Shown: positions 1-8,911, counted from the first letter of the stretch. The stretch: DNA of 64,000 nucleotides from Arthrobacter globiformis (GCF_003261175.1 NZ_QLNP01000034.1:1-64000), one strand, 5' to 3'. Notes: generated by a model from the sequence alone, not told the origin. Translations and numbers: made by a program.

Positions 1-226
1 GCCCTTTCCGGGCGCCCGCCGCTGCTTTTTGATGCCCGTGTCAAGGGCAGTGACAAAAAGTAAATTCGTTTGGTTGTGCCCTATGTCATATACGGCTCTC
101 AGTAGGTACTGTGGGGATCGGTCGACGATTGCTGGGATCGACAGGACCTGTCATCTTCACGTGTCGTTGCCGCCTGCGCCCGGCAATGTAGCCGGGGCCA
201 TTTCTTAGGAAAGGTTCCAACCACTC

Positions 227-3200
227 GTGAAATCAGCAGGAAAAAGCTTATTCCCAAGCCGGGGGGCAGGGAAAGCAGTGGCACTGGTTGTCGGCTTGCC
301 TTTGCTTCTTTCGTCAGTCGGCGCGCTGCCGGCCACCGCGGCGCCGTCGCAGGTTGCGGCTACGGCCGCTCAGCAAAAAAACGTCGACCCCAACGACTAC
401 TCGGCCGGCCGCTACATTGTGGTCCTGACCGAGAAGCCCGCAGCCACCTACGAGGGCGGCACTCCCGGCCTGCAGGCCACAAAGCCGCGGTCCGGCCACA
501 AACTCGACGCCGACCGGGCAGAGGTGCGCAAGTACCAGGCCCACCTGGAGGCGAAGCAGGCCGCGCTGGCTGAGAAGGAACACGTGCAGATCCGCCGCAA
601 ATACACGGCGGCACTCAACGGATTCACCGCCAGGCTTACCGCCGACCAGGCCGTGAACCTCGCCAAGAGCCCAGAGGTCCTCGCGGTGGCACCCGACACC
701 CAGCAGGCCCCGGACTATTCCACCACGGACTTCCTTAAGCTGAGCGGAGCCTATGGCACGTGGAACAGGCAGTTCGGCGGCAAGGCCGGCGCCGGCAAGG
801 GCGTTGTGGTGGGCGTCATCGACTCCGGCTACACGCCGGGCAGCCAGTTCTTCGCCGGCAATGAGGTTGCACAACTCAAGGGCAATCCGCAGGTAGGTGT
901 TCCCTACCGCACCGCCGGCGGCAACATCGCGATGCTGAAAGCCGACGGCAGCACCTTCGAGGGCGAGTGCCAGAAAGGTGAGGAGTTTAACGGAACGGCC
1001 TGCAACTCCAAGGTCCTCAGTGCCAGGTACTTCTCCGACGCGTTCGAGGATTCCGTGGCCAAGCAGGACCGGGCGCCGGAGGAACTGATTTCGCCGGTGG
1101 ACGTGGGAAGCCACGGAACCCACACGGCAAGCACCGCGGCCGGCAACGCCGACGTGGAAACCTTCGTCGACGGCCGAAGCTTCGGCCTGACCGGCGGCAT
1201 CGCACCGGCCGCCAAGCTTGCCAGCTACAAGATCTGCTGGGAGGACAACGATCCCAACACCGGCGGCTGCTATACCTCGGCCGCTGTCGACGCCATCAAC
1301 CAGGCTGTGCTCGACGGCGTGGATGTCCTGAACTACTCGATTTCCGGCACCACCTCCACCACCACGGACCCGGTGTCCATGGCGTTCCTGTCCGCCGCAT
1401 CAGCCGGCATCTTCGTGGCCACGTCCGCGGGCAACTCCGGCCCCATAGCCAGCACCGTGAACCACGGCGAGCCGTGGGTTACCACTGTTGCGGCCAGCAG
1501 TTTCTCCCAGGAACTGCAGGGCACCGTGGAGTTCTCTGACGGCAGCAAGTTCCGCGGCGCCAGCATCATGAACCGTGAAGTTGCCGGCGCGGGCGTTGTG
1601 CTCGCGGCCAATGCAGCATCCGGACAGGCCGCCGATCCTGCACTCTGCGCCCCCGGTTCCGTCGACCCTGCCAAGATCGCCGGCAAGGTGGTGGTCTGCG
1701 ACCGGGGCGTCTATGACCGCGTGGCCAAGAGCGCCGAGGTTGCGCGGGGCGGCGGGGTGGGCATGATCCTCGTGAACCTGGCCGCATCGTCGCTCGACGC
1801 CGACAAGCACTCCGTCCCCACCGTGCACGTGAACCCGCCTGCCACGGAAACCATCAAGGCGAAGGTGACGGCGAACCCGGCCATCACGGTCTCCCTGGTC
1901 AACAGGGACACCACGGGACTGCCTGCCGAGGCGCAGCCGCAGATCGCGGGCTTCTCCTCCCGCGGACCGCTCCTCGCCACCGACTCTGACCTGCTGAAGC
2001 CCGACGTCGCCGCACCCGGCGTCGCCGTCCTGGCCGGCGTATCACCGATCGGCGCCGGCGGCGACGAGTTCGGGTTCATGTCCGGCACCTCCATGGCGTC
2101 GCCCCACGTGGCCGGTTTCGGTGCCCTCATCCTGGGCAAGAACCCCGCCTGGTCCCCGGCCGCCGTGAAGTCGGCCATGATGACCACCGCCAGCGACGTC
2201 AAGCTCGCAGACGGCAGCAAGAACACGGACGTCCTCGCCACCGGCGCGGGTCAGGTGGATCCTGCCCGTGTCCTGGATCCTGGCCTCGTGTACGACGCCA
2301 CCACCGACGATTACCTGCGGTTCATCCAGGGGACCGGCATGGACCTCGGCATGCCCGGGCTCGGCAGTACGCGGTCCCGCGACATGAACGTCCCGTCCTT
2401 CTCACTGGGAAACCTGGCAGGCAGGATCGAGGTCACCCGCACGGTGACGGCGCTGACGCCGGGAGTGTACCGCGCCAAGGCCAGCGTGCCGGGAGTGAAG
2501 GTGACGGTGACGCCGTCGGTCCTGTCCTTCAGCGCGGCCGGTGAGAAGCGCACGTTCAAGGTGGCCTTTGAAAACCAAAATGCGAAGTTGGGCAAGTTCG
2601 CCGCGGGTTCCCTCACCTGGCAGGGGGCCAACAAGACCGTGACCTCGCCCATTGCGGTGCGGCCGCAGTCGGTGCTTGCTCCCAAGAATATTGCGTTCAC
2701 CTCCCAGGGTGCCAACGGTTCCGGGAACATCGGCATCGTCTCGGGCTCAAACTCGCGCACGAACGTGACGCTCGACGGCCTGTCGAAGGCGGACTCCTCG
2801 GCCATCGAGCTCGTACCCGGTCCCTTCCGGTACGAGGCCGACGCCTCGAACTTCGTCAAGAAGGTGGAAGTTCCGGCCGGCGTGCCCCTGGCCAAGCTGT
2901 CCGTGATTTCCGCGGATGAGAACGCCGACTTCGACATGGTGGTGGTCACGCCGGCCGGGCAGGCAATTGTGGTGGCCACGGCCTCGGCAAGTGAGTCCGT
3001 GTCGATTCCGAACCCTGCTGCCGGTACCTACCGGATGTTCGTGAATCTCTTCGACAGTCCCAACCAGCAGGCAACCAAGGCCTCGGTGGATGCTGCGGTC
3101 CTGGGCGCGAATGAGGGCAACGCCACCGTGACTCCTGACCCGGTCCGCCTTGCGAACGGGCTCAGCGGGAAGCTCGCCCTCACCTGGAAGAACCTGGCCC

Positions 3201-3382
3201 CCGGCTCCTATATCGGGCGGATCACCTTCGACGGGTCCAGCGCCCCGACGTTCGTGAGCGTCGTGGTGGCGGAGGGCGGCGCCGTCGCGGTTGCACCGGC
3301 TTCGGAAGATCCGAAGAAAAAGAAGGAACGGGGGAAGGTCCAGAACCAGGACCTGACGCGGTCACCGGATAACTCCATCTAG
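227..3382 (+). CDS. Secreted S8 (subtilisin-like) serine protease, long form
   Basis: Predicted exported subtilase. GTG start at 227 preceded by AGGAAAGG at 207-214; the first ~40 residues look like a Sec signal (basic start, hydrophobic core, ATAAPS). An Inhibitor_I9-like propeptide follows (about residues 60-160, ending GFTARL..VLAVAPD). The catalytic triad is visible: Asp199 (VIDSGYTPG), His296 (GSHGTHTAS), Ser622 (SGTSMASPHVAG), with oxyanion Asn403 (SAGNSGP). A PA-type insert lies between Asn403 and Ser622 (VVCDRGVYDRVAKS, GVGMILVN). An Fn3-like domain follows, then about 250 further residues resembling a pre-peptidase C-terminal beta domain, and a lysine-rich tail. It is a paralogue of the protease at 5794-8238, which stops after the Fn3-like part. 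Function as an extracellular protease is a confident family inference; the substrate is unknown. It is convergent with the inhibitor operon. Confidence 0.95.
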   Translation: MKSAGKSLFPSRGAGKAVALVVGLPLLLSSVGALPATAAPSQVAATAAQQKNVDPNDYSAGRYIVVLTEKPAATYEGGTPGLQATKPRSGHKLDADRAEVRKYQAHLEAKQAALAEKEHVQIRRKYTAALNGFTARLTADQAVNLAKSPEVLAVAPDTQQAPDYSTTDFLKLSGAYGTWNRQFGGKAGAGKGVVVGVIDSGYTPGSQFFAGNEVAQLKGNPQVGVPYRTAGGNIAMLKADGSTFEGECQKGEEFNGTACNSKVLSARYFSDAFEDSVAKQDRAPEELISPVDVGSHGTHTASTAAGNADVETFVDGRSFGLTGGIAPAAKLASYKICWEDNDPNTGGCYTSAAVDAINQAVLDGVDVLNYSISGTTSTTTDPVSMAFLSAASAGIFVATSAGNSGPIASTVNHGEPWVTTVAASSFSQELQGTVEFSDGSKFRGASIMNREVAGAGVVLAANAASGQAADPALCAPGSVDPAKIAGKVVVCDRGVYDRVAKSAEVARGGGVGMILVNLAASSLDADKHSVPTVHVNPPATETIKAKVTANPAITVSLVNRDTTGLPAEAQPQIAGFSSRGPLLATDSDLLKPDVAAPGVAVLAGVSPIGAGGDEFGFMSGTSMASPHVAGFGALILGKNPAWSPAAVKSAMMTTASDVKLADGSKNTDVLATGAGQVDPARVLDPGLVYDATTDDYLRFIQGTGMDLGMPGLGSTRSRDMNVPSFSLGNLAGRIEVTRTVTALTPGVYRAKASVPGVKVTVTPSVLSFSAAGEKRTFKVAFENQNAKLGKFAAGSLTWQGANKTVTSPIAVRPQSVLAPKNIAFTSQGANGSGNIGIVSGSNSRTNVTLDGLSKADSSAIELVPGPFRYEADASNFVKKVEVPAGVPLAKLSVISADENADFDMVVVTPAGQAIVVATASASESVSIPNPAAGTYRMFVNLFDSPNQQATKASVDAAVLGANEGNATVTPDPVRLANGLSGKLALTWKNLAPGSYIGRITFDGSSAPTFVSVVVAEGGAVAVAPASEDPKKKKERGKVQNQDLTRSPDNSI

Positions 3383-3420
3383 GAAGGTCCCGGAACCGGG
3401 CTCCCGAAGGGGCCCCACAG

Positions 3421-3468
3421 CGAAGGCCGGCGGGCATGGCGCAATTGCCAAGGTCCCGCCGGCCTTCG
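3421..3468. terminator. Hairpin terminator between convergent genes
   Basis: A perfect 14-bp inverted repeat (arms 3421-3434 and 3455-3468, core GGCCGGCGGG) with a smaller inner repeat TGGC..GCCA. It lies 39 bases after the protease stop and 83 bases past the end of the convergent gene at 3552, so it could end transcription from both sides. There is no long T run, as is usual in actinobacteria. Confidence 0.7.
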
Positions 3469-3551
3469 CCGTGCCAAGCTTCCGTCCGGTCGCCCCCCGC
3501 ATTCCCTGGACCGCGGCCAAGGATGCACGGCAGGTCAGATCTCGCAGGGGC

Positions 3552-3959
3552 TTAGATGGCGCCCGTGGACCCGGCGACCCCGCCCAGCAGCGGGGATAGC
3601 GCCCGCCAACGGGCAATTTCACAGCCGTCCGTCATGGAAAAGCGGGAGTTCACAGTGCGCCCGTTGAACGTGCCGGTGACCACGGCCACCTGAGGGCCGC
3701 CGTACTGCTGGGTGCACAGCTTGGGCGGGCCCGGTTCGGGGAAAAAGATCCGTTCGCCGAAGCGTCCGACGGCGGCAATCGCCGCCGCGGGATCCGGCAG
3801 GGTTGATTCCACCAGTAGTCCGGAACGGCTGACCAGGACAAAGACGTGTTCCGGGCCGCCCGGGGCGTGGGTGAGGGCGACGGTCAGTTCAAGGTCTGCT
3901 TCCGGAGGCAGGTCCGCGTCCGGGCCTGCGCCTGGGAATGGAGGTGCGCCGCTCATCAT
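3552..3959 (-). CDS. SSI-like domain protein without signal peptide (putative intracellular protease inhibitor)
   Basis: 135 residues. The C-terminal half carries the hallmark of the Streptomyces subtilisin inhibitor family: a cysteine followed by QQYGGPQVAVVTG, a second beta strand, then DGCEIARW. It aligns closely with the lipoprotein at 4914-5552 (LCTQQYGGPQVAVVTG against SCTQQYGGPQLATVTG). Unlike that protein it has no signal peptide or lipobox, and the first SSI cysteine pair is absent (LVS where the other has LVC). That fits a protein folded in the reducing cytoplasm. The ATG at 3959 overlaps the stop of the upstream gene (ATGA), so translation is probably coupled. By eye, the position of the SSI P1 residue is Gln. 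Inhibitory activity is inferred, not shown; it could be a degenerate SSI fold with another role. Confidence 0.7.
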   Translation of the reverse strand: MMSGAPPFPGAGPDADLPPEADLELTVALTHAPGGPEHVFVLVSRSGLLVESTLPDPAAAIAAVGRFGERIFFPEPGPPKLCTQQYGGPQVAVVTGTFNGRTVNSRFSMTDGCEIARWRALSPLLGGVAGSTGAI

Positions 3960-4909
3960 TCGGTCTCCGTTCCAAGGCTGCCAAGGAGCGGCACGAGGGC
4001 GGCCATGAGCCTGCCGCGGAGCTCCTGCGCTTCGGCCGAGAAGGCGCGCTGCTGCTCCACGTAAGCAGCCTTGCCGTCGGGGGTCTCAATCGGAATGGCC
4101 GGGTAGCCCCAGTCTGTGAGGTCATAGGGCGAGGCCTGCATGTCCATGGCCCGCACCCGCCACGACAGCTCAAAGCAGTCCATAACGAGTTCGCTGGGCA
4201 GAGCCGGGGAGAGCTTGTATGCCCACTTGTAGAGGTCCATGTTGGCGTGCAGGCAGCCGGGCTGCTCCATGGTCCGCTGGTTCTCGCGGCTGGGGGAAAG
4301 CTCGTTGAGGGGCACGGCGTCGGGTGTGTAGAACCGGAACGCGTCGAAGTGCGAGCAGCGGATCCTGTTGTCCTCGACCACCTTGTCCGTGCCCGCGCCG
4401 CCCAGCCGCAGTTTAAGGTACTCGTGGCGCAGCTCGAACTTCTCCTGCCGGTAGACCATGGCCCACTCGTGCAGGCCGAAGCAGCCGAACTGCGCGGGCC
4501 GCGCGGCTGTTCTGGCCAGAATGATCCGGGCAAACAGGAGGGCCTCGCGCCGTTCGGCCAGGAACGACTGACGGTCGAACGCCACCGCGGTGCTGCCGGG
4601 CGGGAGGCCGGCGCGGGCCAGCTCACCGCCGTCGAGCGCTTTGTAGTATTTCCAGTCCCTGCGGGCAGCCGCCTCCATTCCGGAGAGGACCACACCGTCA
4701 CCGGGATGCCAGCGCAGCAGTTGGCCTGGCTTTTGCGTGTAGTACGTGAAGAGGAAGTCCTCCACGGGATGCTTCCGCCCCGCGGAGCGGCGGGCAAGGT
4801 AGGGATCGGCGTAACGGCGTACCCGGCGCACGTGAGCGGCTTCCCGTCCCGTCCAGTCAGCAGGGCGGAGGACCTGGGCGGCGGGGATCGTCAATGGAGT
4901 ACCTGCCAC
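3956..4909 (-). CDS. Conserved protein, often named 3-methyladenine DNA glycosylase in actinobacteria
   Basis: About 317 residues. I chose the GTG at 4909, just past the stop of the upstream gene (4914); the frame is open further upstream, but that part overlaps the lipoprotein gene and reads like a shadow. The N-terminal motif PYLARRSAGRKHPVEDFLFTYY followed by KPGQLLRWHPG is typical of a conserved actinobacterial family that many annotations call 3-methyladenine DNA glycosylase. I see no helix-hairpin-helix or other diagnostic glycosylase motif, so the enzymatic name is weak. It is the middle gene of a three-gene operon between two SSI-like genes and overlaps the next one by ATGA. Why a DNA-repair-like gene sits between inhibitors is unexplained. 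Confidence 0.6.
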   Translation of the reverse strand: MAGTPLTIPAAQVLRPADWTGREAAHVRRVRRYADPYLARRSAGRKHPVEDFLFTYYTQKPGQLLRWHPGDGVVLSGMEAAARRDWKYYKALDGGELARAGLPPGSTAVAFDRQSFLAERREALLFARIILARTAARPAQFGCFGLHEWAMVYRQEKFELRHEYLKLRLGGAGTDKVVEDNRIRCSHFDAFRFYTPDAVPLNELSPSRENQRTMEQPGCLHANMDLYKWAYKLSPALPSELVMDCFELSWRVRAMDMQASPYDLTDWGYPAIPIETPDGKAAYVEQQRAFSAEAQELRGRLMAALVPLLGSLGTETE

Positions 4910-4913
4910 GGTG

Positions 4914-5552
4914 CTAAAGAGCCCCGCCTGCAGCACCGAGAATCTCCTTGGCGGCGTTCCAGGCTCCGATCTGGCAGCCGTCCAGCAGGGCGAAGGAGGT
5001 CTCCACGGGGGTGCCATTGACTTCGCCGGTCACGGTGGCCAACTGCGGGCCGCCATACTGCTGCGTGCAGGAGATACCCTTTGGCGGCGCGGCAGGGTTC
5101 ACGATGGCTGCGTTGTCCTTCAGTGACGTGCAAGCTGCTGCGGCGTTGGGGTGCTGGCTCTCTGCCATCGCCGCGCCGCCCTTGCAGACCAGCGTGTAAT
5201 TGGCGGCCTTGCCGTCCTTCGACGCTTTGACCGTGATGGACAGTTCGGCATCGCCGGCGCCGGGCCCGGACGGCAGGGGGGAAGCGGCAGGGGGTGCGGG
5301 CGCCGGGACGGTCGTTTCGGCGTCGGGCGGTGTGGAGCCGGGCGCCGGAGTACTGGAAGTGCCGGTGCCGGGGGTTTCAGTGCCCGGAGTTTCGGTGCCC
5401 GGCGAAGAAGTCCCGGGCGATGACGTCCCCGGCGAGCCGGTGGTGGCCCCGGGGGTGGCCGAAGGCTGGCCGGTTCCGGTGTTCGGGGTGCAGGCCGCGA
5501 GACCGCCCGTCGCCGCGAGGGCGAGCAGCACAGAAATCAGTTGCTTGCGCAT
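4914..5552 (-). CDS. Lipoprotein with SSI-like (subtilisin inhibitor) domain
   Basis: 212 residues from the ATG at 5552, which has GAGGAG about 8 bases upstream; a TTG 15 bases further up is less likely. Residues 1-21 form a lipoprotein signal ending LAAC, with the lipidated cysteine at 21. A linker rich in Thr, Ser, Pro and Gly follows (repeats such as GTSSP and GTETP). The SSI-like domain is in the last ~110 residues, with all four expected cysteines: LVC..AAAC for the first disulfide, then SCTQQYGGPQ..DGCQIGAW for the second. The position of the SSI reactive bond (P1-P1') reads Gln-Gln by eye, and the loop YGGP is one residue longer than the YDP of the Streptomyces protein. Membrane anchoring would place it where the two flanking exported S8 proteases emerge. 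It heads the operon 5552 to 3552. Confidence 0.75.
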   Translation of the reverse strand: MRKQLISVLLALAATGGLAACTPNTGTGQPSATPGATTGSPGTSSPGTSSPGTETPGTETPGTGTSSTPAPGSTPPDAETTVPAPAPPAASPLPSGPGAGDAELSITVKASKDGKAANYTLVCKGGAAMAESQHPNAAAACTSLKDNAAIVNPAAPPKGISCTQQYGGPQLATVTGEVNGTPVETSFALLDGCQIGAWNAAKEILGAAGGAL

Positions 5553-5793
5553 GCCGGGTCTCCTCAAGTTTTTCCCATTCTACCGTCGGGGCCCCATGCC
5601 GTCCGGTACAGCCGGATAACGGTACCGGGCAATTGCTAACGGAAGGGTATCGATTCTTGGGGGCGTCCGCGGTATCTTTCTGACATCAACGGGTGCGCGG
5701 CATAACCAAATAGTGATGACGCCCATGGGGGGCAGAGCGTCCAGTTCGTGGGACCGAAGGTCTACAGGTCCTGAACCAAGGAAGGCATCCCCC

Positions 5794-8238
5794 ATGATCC
5801 CTCAGCAATCCACTACCCGCCCCGGACAAGGCAGCAGGTTGCCGGCCGTCTTCGCCGTCGCCCTTGCCATGGTCATCGGCCAGGGCCTCGCCGGACCAAC
5901 GGCGGCGGCTCCCGCACCTGCATCGGCGCAGCCGGCAGTTCTCCAGCCAACCGCCGCCCAGCCGGCGGCATCGCCGCTCAACGACGGCCACTACATCGTG
6001 ATGCTCAAGGACAAGCCGCTGGCCACCTACTCCGGCGGCGTCCCGGGCATCCCGGGCACGGCGGTGCCGAAGGGCAAGAAGCTGAACCCCTCCGGTCCCA
6101 ACTCCCGCAAATACGATACTCACCTCAGGGCCAAGCAGCAACGGGCGGCAGCATCCAGGGGCGTGACCATCAACAGGAGCTACACCCTGGCAATCAACGG
6201 CTTCAGCGCTGTACTCTCCGCGGCGCAGGCCAAGGCGCTCGCCGGTGACAGCAGCGTGCTGGCCGTGGTCCCCGACAGCATGCGCAAGCCGGATTACTCG
6301 AGCACCGACTTCCTTGGACTTCCCGGCGGCGACGGCGTGTGGAACCAGCAGTTCGGCGGCACGGATGAGGCGGGCAAGGGCGTCGTCGTGGGCGTGGTGG
6401 ACACCGGCTACACGCCCGACAACCCGTTCTTCACGGGGGACACCGTCGATCCGCTGTCCGGCACCCCGGACGTGGGCGTGCCGTACCACCTCCAGGGCAA
6501 CGTGATCGCGATGCGGAAGGCCAACGGTGGAACCTTCGTGGGTGACTGCGTGGCCGGAGACGGTTTCGACGGCACGGAATGCAACAGCAAGGTCATCGGC
6601 GCCAGGTTCTACGACAAGGCCTACAAGGCGGCGGTCCCGCCGGAATTCCGGTCCCCGAACGAGAAGTTCTCGCCGCTGGACGTTAACGGCCACGGATCCC
6701 ACACGGGCAGCACGGCAGCCGGAAACAGTGGCGTCGCCCAGACGGCAGGCGGCCGGGACTTTGGCAAGAGCTCAGGCGTTGCGCCGGCGGCCAAGATCGC
6801 CGTTTACAAGGTCTGCTGGGAAGGTTCCATTCCTGAGGCTACCGGGTGCGTCGAGTCGGACATTCTCAACGCCATCCAGGATGCGGTCCTCGACGGCGTG
6901 GACGTCCTGAACTTCTCCATCTCGGGAAACAACAACTCCACTGTCGACGCGGTTTCGCTCGCGTTCCTGAATGCCGCGGCCGCAGGGATCTTTGTGGCGG
7001 CCTCCGCCGGCAATTCGGGCCCGACGGTCTCGACCGTCAACCATGCCGGACCCTGGATCACCAGCGTGGCCGCGTCGACGTTCGACAACACGCTGCGCGG
7101 AACCGCCGAACTGTCGGACGGCAGCAAGTTCGCCGGTGCGAGTGTCATGGGCAGCGAGGTGGACGCCAAGCCGATCGTGCTGGCCGTGGACGTGAAAACA
7201 GCCGCCGCCCTGGCTGCAGATGCGGCGCTGTGCGCACCGAACTCCCTGGACCCGGCCAAGGTTGCGGACAAGATTGTCGTCTGCGACCGCGGCGTTGTGG
7301 CACGCGTTGACAAGAGCGCCGAGGTCAAGCGCGCCGGCGGTGTAGGCATGGTCCTGGTCAACCTGACGCCCAGCTCCCTCGACACCGATCTGCACAGTGT
7401 CCCCACGGTTCATCTGGGCGACCCGAAGATCAAGGACCTGGTGGCGGCAACTCCGGGCATGACGGCAAGCCTCAAGGCGACTGACACCACCGGAGCCGCA
7501 CCCCCGCCCGTGCCGCAGATTGCCGGATTCTCCTCACGCGGGCCCACGCTGGCATCCAACGGAGACCTGCTCAAGCCTGACGTTGCGGCTCCTGGCGTGG
7601 CTGTGCTTGCCGCTGTTTCGCCCGTGGGGTTCAAGGGCGAGAATTTCGGCTTCCTGTCCGGCACGTCGATGGCATCGCCGCACATCGCCGGCTCGGGAGC
7701 CCTGCTGCTCGGCAAGAACCCGAAGTGGTCCCCGGCGGCCGTGAAATCCGCCGTCATGACCACGGCCTACGACCTGGTTAATGCGGCAGGCGCCAAAGTG
7801 CATGACGTCTTTGCCCAGGGCGCCGGCCACGTCGATCCGGCCCGGTTCGACTCCCCGGGCCTCGTTTACGACGCCGGCATCAGTGACTGGATGGGCTTCC
7901 TCCAGGGACAGGGAATCGACCTTGGCGTCGCCCCCATCGCGGCCAAGGACGTCAACCTACCCTCGGTGGCACTGGGCGCCATGTCCGGCAGCCAGACCGT
8001 CACGCGGCGGGTCACTGCGATGACGGCAGGAACCTATCGGGCAGCGATTACCCTTCCGGGCATTACAGCCACAGTCAGTCCGGCAGAAGTGACGTTGGCA
8101 GAGGGTGCAAGCGCCACGGTCACCATCACGTTTACTACCGCAGGGGCACCGCTGAACGCGTACTCCACCGGATCGCTGACGTGGACGTCAGGTGACAACA
8201 CCGTCCGCTCACCGGTGGCGGTGCGCCCGGTGCCATAG
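5794..8238 (+). CDS. Secreted S8 (subtilisin-like) serine protease, short form
   Basis: 814 residues from the ATG at 5794, which has AAGGAAGG at 5778-5785; the frame is open from 5713 but lacks a good ribosome site there. Signal peptide (LPAVFAVALAMVIGQGLAG..AAAP), then an I9-like propeptide, then the S8 domain with Asp203 (VVDTGYTPD), His300 (GHGSHTGS) and Ser625 (SGTSMASPHIAG). The PA-type insert (VVCDRGVVARVDKS, GVGMVLVN) and the terminal Fn3-like domain match the protease at 227-3382 region by region, so the two are clear paralogues. This one ends at SPVAVRPVP and lacks the extra ~250-residue C-terminal domain and lysine tail. Its promoter region (5553-5793) is shared with the divergent SSI lipoprotein gene. 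Confidence 0.95.
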   Translation: MIPQQSTTRPGQGSRLPAVFAVALAMVIGQGLAGPTAAAPAPASAQPAVLQPTAAQPAASPLNDGHYIVMLKDKPLATYSGGVPGIPGTAVPKGKKLNPSGPNSRKYDTHLRAKQQRAAASRGVTINRSYTLAINGFSAVLSAAQAKALAGDSSVLAVVPDSMRKPDYSSTDFLGLPGGDGVWNQQFGGTDEAGKGVVVGVVDTGYTPDNPFFTGDTVDPLSGTPDVGVPYHLQGNVIAMRKANGGTFVGDCVAGDGFDGTECNSKVIGARFYDKAYKAAVPPEFRSPNEKFSPLDVNGHGSHTGSTAAGNSGVAQTAGGRDFGKSSGVAPAAKIAVYKVCWEGSIPEATGCVESDILNAIQDAVLDGVDVLNFSISGNNNSTVDAVSLAFLNAAAAGIFVAASAGNSGPTVSTVNHAGPWITSVAASTFDNTLRGTAELSDGSKFAGASVMGSEVDAKPIVLAVDVKTAAALAADAALCAPNSLDPAKVADKIVVCDRGVVARVDKSAEVKRAGGVGMVLVNLTPSSLDTDLHSVPTVHLGDPKIKDLVAATPGMTASLKATDTTGAAPPPVPQIAGFSSRGPTLASNGDLLKPDVAAPGVAVLAAVSPVGFKGENFGFLSGTSMASPHIAGSGALLLGKNPKWSPAAVKSAVMTTAYDLVNAAGAKVHDVFAQGAGHVDPARFDSPGLVYDAGISDWMGFLQGQGIDLGVAPIAAKDVNLPSVALGAMSGSQTVTRRVTAMTAGTYRAAITLPGITATVSPAEVTLAEGASATVTITFTTAGAPLNAYSTGSLTWTSGDNTVRSPVAVRPVP

Positions 8239-8258
8239 TGCAGTTGGTCCCAAGACGG

Positions 8259-8300
8259 ACGACGCCGGGACTCACCCCAGGTGGTGAGTCCCGGCGTCGT
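8259..8300. terminator. Perfect 18-bp hairpin terminator
   Basis: Arms 8259-8276 and 8283-8300 are exact reverse complements (core GACGCCGGGACTCACC) with a 6-base loop. It lies between the + strand protease (ends 8238) and the convergent marR gene (ends 8330) and probably serves both. Confidence 0.8.
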
Positions 8301-8329
8301 GCCTGGGCCGGTTTAAAAGCAAAAAGAAG

Positions 8330-8836
8330 TCAGCCATGGGCGGAGCCCGTGGCGGCAATCAGGTCCATCATGGACCTATGCAGGCTCTCCACTTGGTCCC
8401 GGCTGAGGCCCAGCTTGGACATCATGGTCACGGGAACTGCAGTGGCCTGCTGGCGGAGGGCGGTCCCCTGCGGAGTCAGGTCCACTGCCAGAGCACGTTC
8501 GTTCCCCTCCACTCGCGTGCGCGTGATGAGGCCCGCCGCTTCCAGGCGCCGCAGAAGAGGCGATATGGTCGCGGGCTCGTGCAGGAGGGCCTGGCTGATA
8601 TCGCGGACCGAGCGCGGGCTGGACTCCCAAAGGCACAGCATGACCAAGTACTGGGGGTGGGTGAGCCCCAGCCTGTCCAGCACGGGCTTGTAGGCGCCCA
8701 CTACGCTGCGCGAGGCGACGGTCAGGGCGAAGCACAGTTGCCGTTCCAGAAGGAGGTCGTCCTGCGCGGAAGCAGGCGTTGCGGCTGTTCCGGCAGTACC
8801 GGCGGCCGTTGATTTCGGGCGGGTAGCGATGAGCAT
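8330..8836 (-). CDS. MarR family transcriptional regulator
   Basis: 168 residues. A winged helix-turn-helix is visible in the middle to C-terminal part (SVRDISQALLHEPATISPLLRRLEAAGLITR, then ALAVDLTPQG), preceded by LGLTHPQYLVMLCLWE, the usual MarR pattern. The ATG at 8836 has AAAGGG about 7 bases upstream. A palindromic site at 8853-8871 lies just upstream of the start and is the likely autoregulatory operator. It may also control the divergent small gene at 8912. The ligand is unknown; MarR proteins of this type often answer to phenolics or oxidants. Confidence 0.93.
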   Translation of the reverse strand: MLIATRPKSTAAGTAGTAATPASAQDDLLLERQLCFALTVASRSVVGAYKPVLDRLGLTHPQYLVMLCLWESSPRSVRDISQALLHEPATISPLLRRLEAAGLITRTRVEGNERALAVDLTPQGTALRQQATAVPVTMMSKLGLSRDQVESLHRSMMDLIAATGSAHG

Positions 8837-8852
8837 CCCTTTCTATCGTTAG

Positions 8853-8871
8853 TACACTAATCATTAGTGTA
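8853..8871. promoter_or_regulatory. Putative MarR operator
   Basis: Perfect inverted repeat TACACTAA-TCA-TTAGTGTA in an A/T-rich patch between the divergent marR gene (start 8836) and the small gene at 8912. Size, symmetry and position are those of a MarR dimer site. The link to this MarR protein is inference from position. Confidence 0.75.
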
Positions 8872-8911
8872 TCCTTGATACTGGCACTAGTCGTGGAATG
8901 GAGTGGACACC

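Noticed and set aside
3938-5020. 360-codon + strand frame opposite the glycosylase-like gene
   Set aside because: Antisense shadow of the G/C-biased genes on the - strand; it crosses two gene joints and has no conserved motif.
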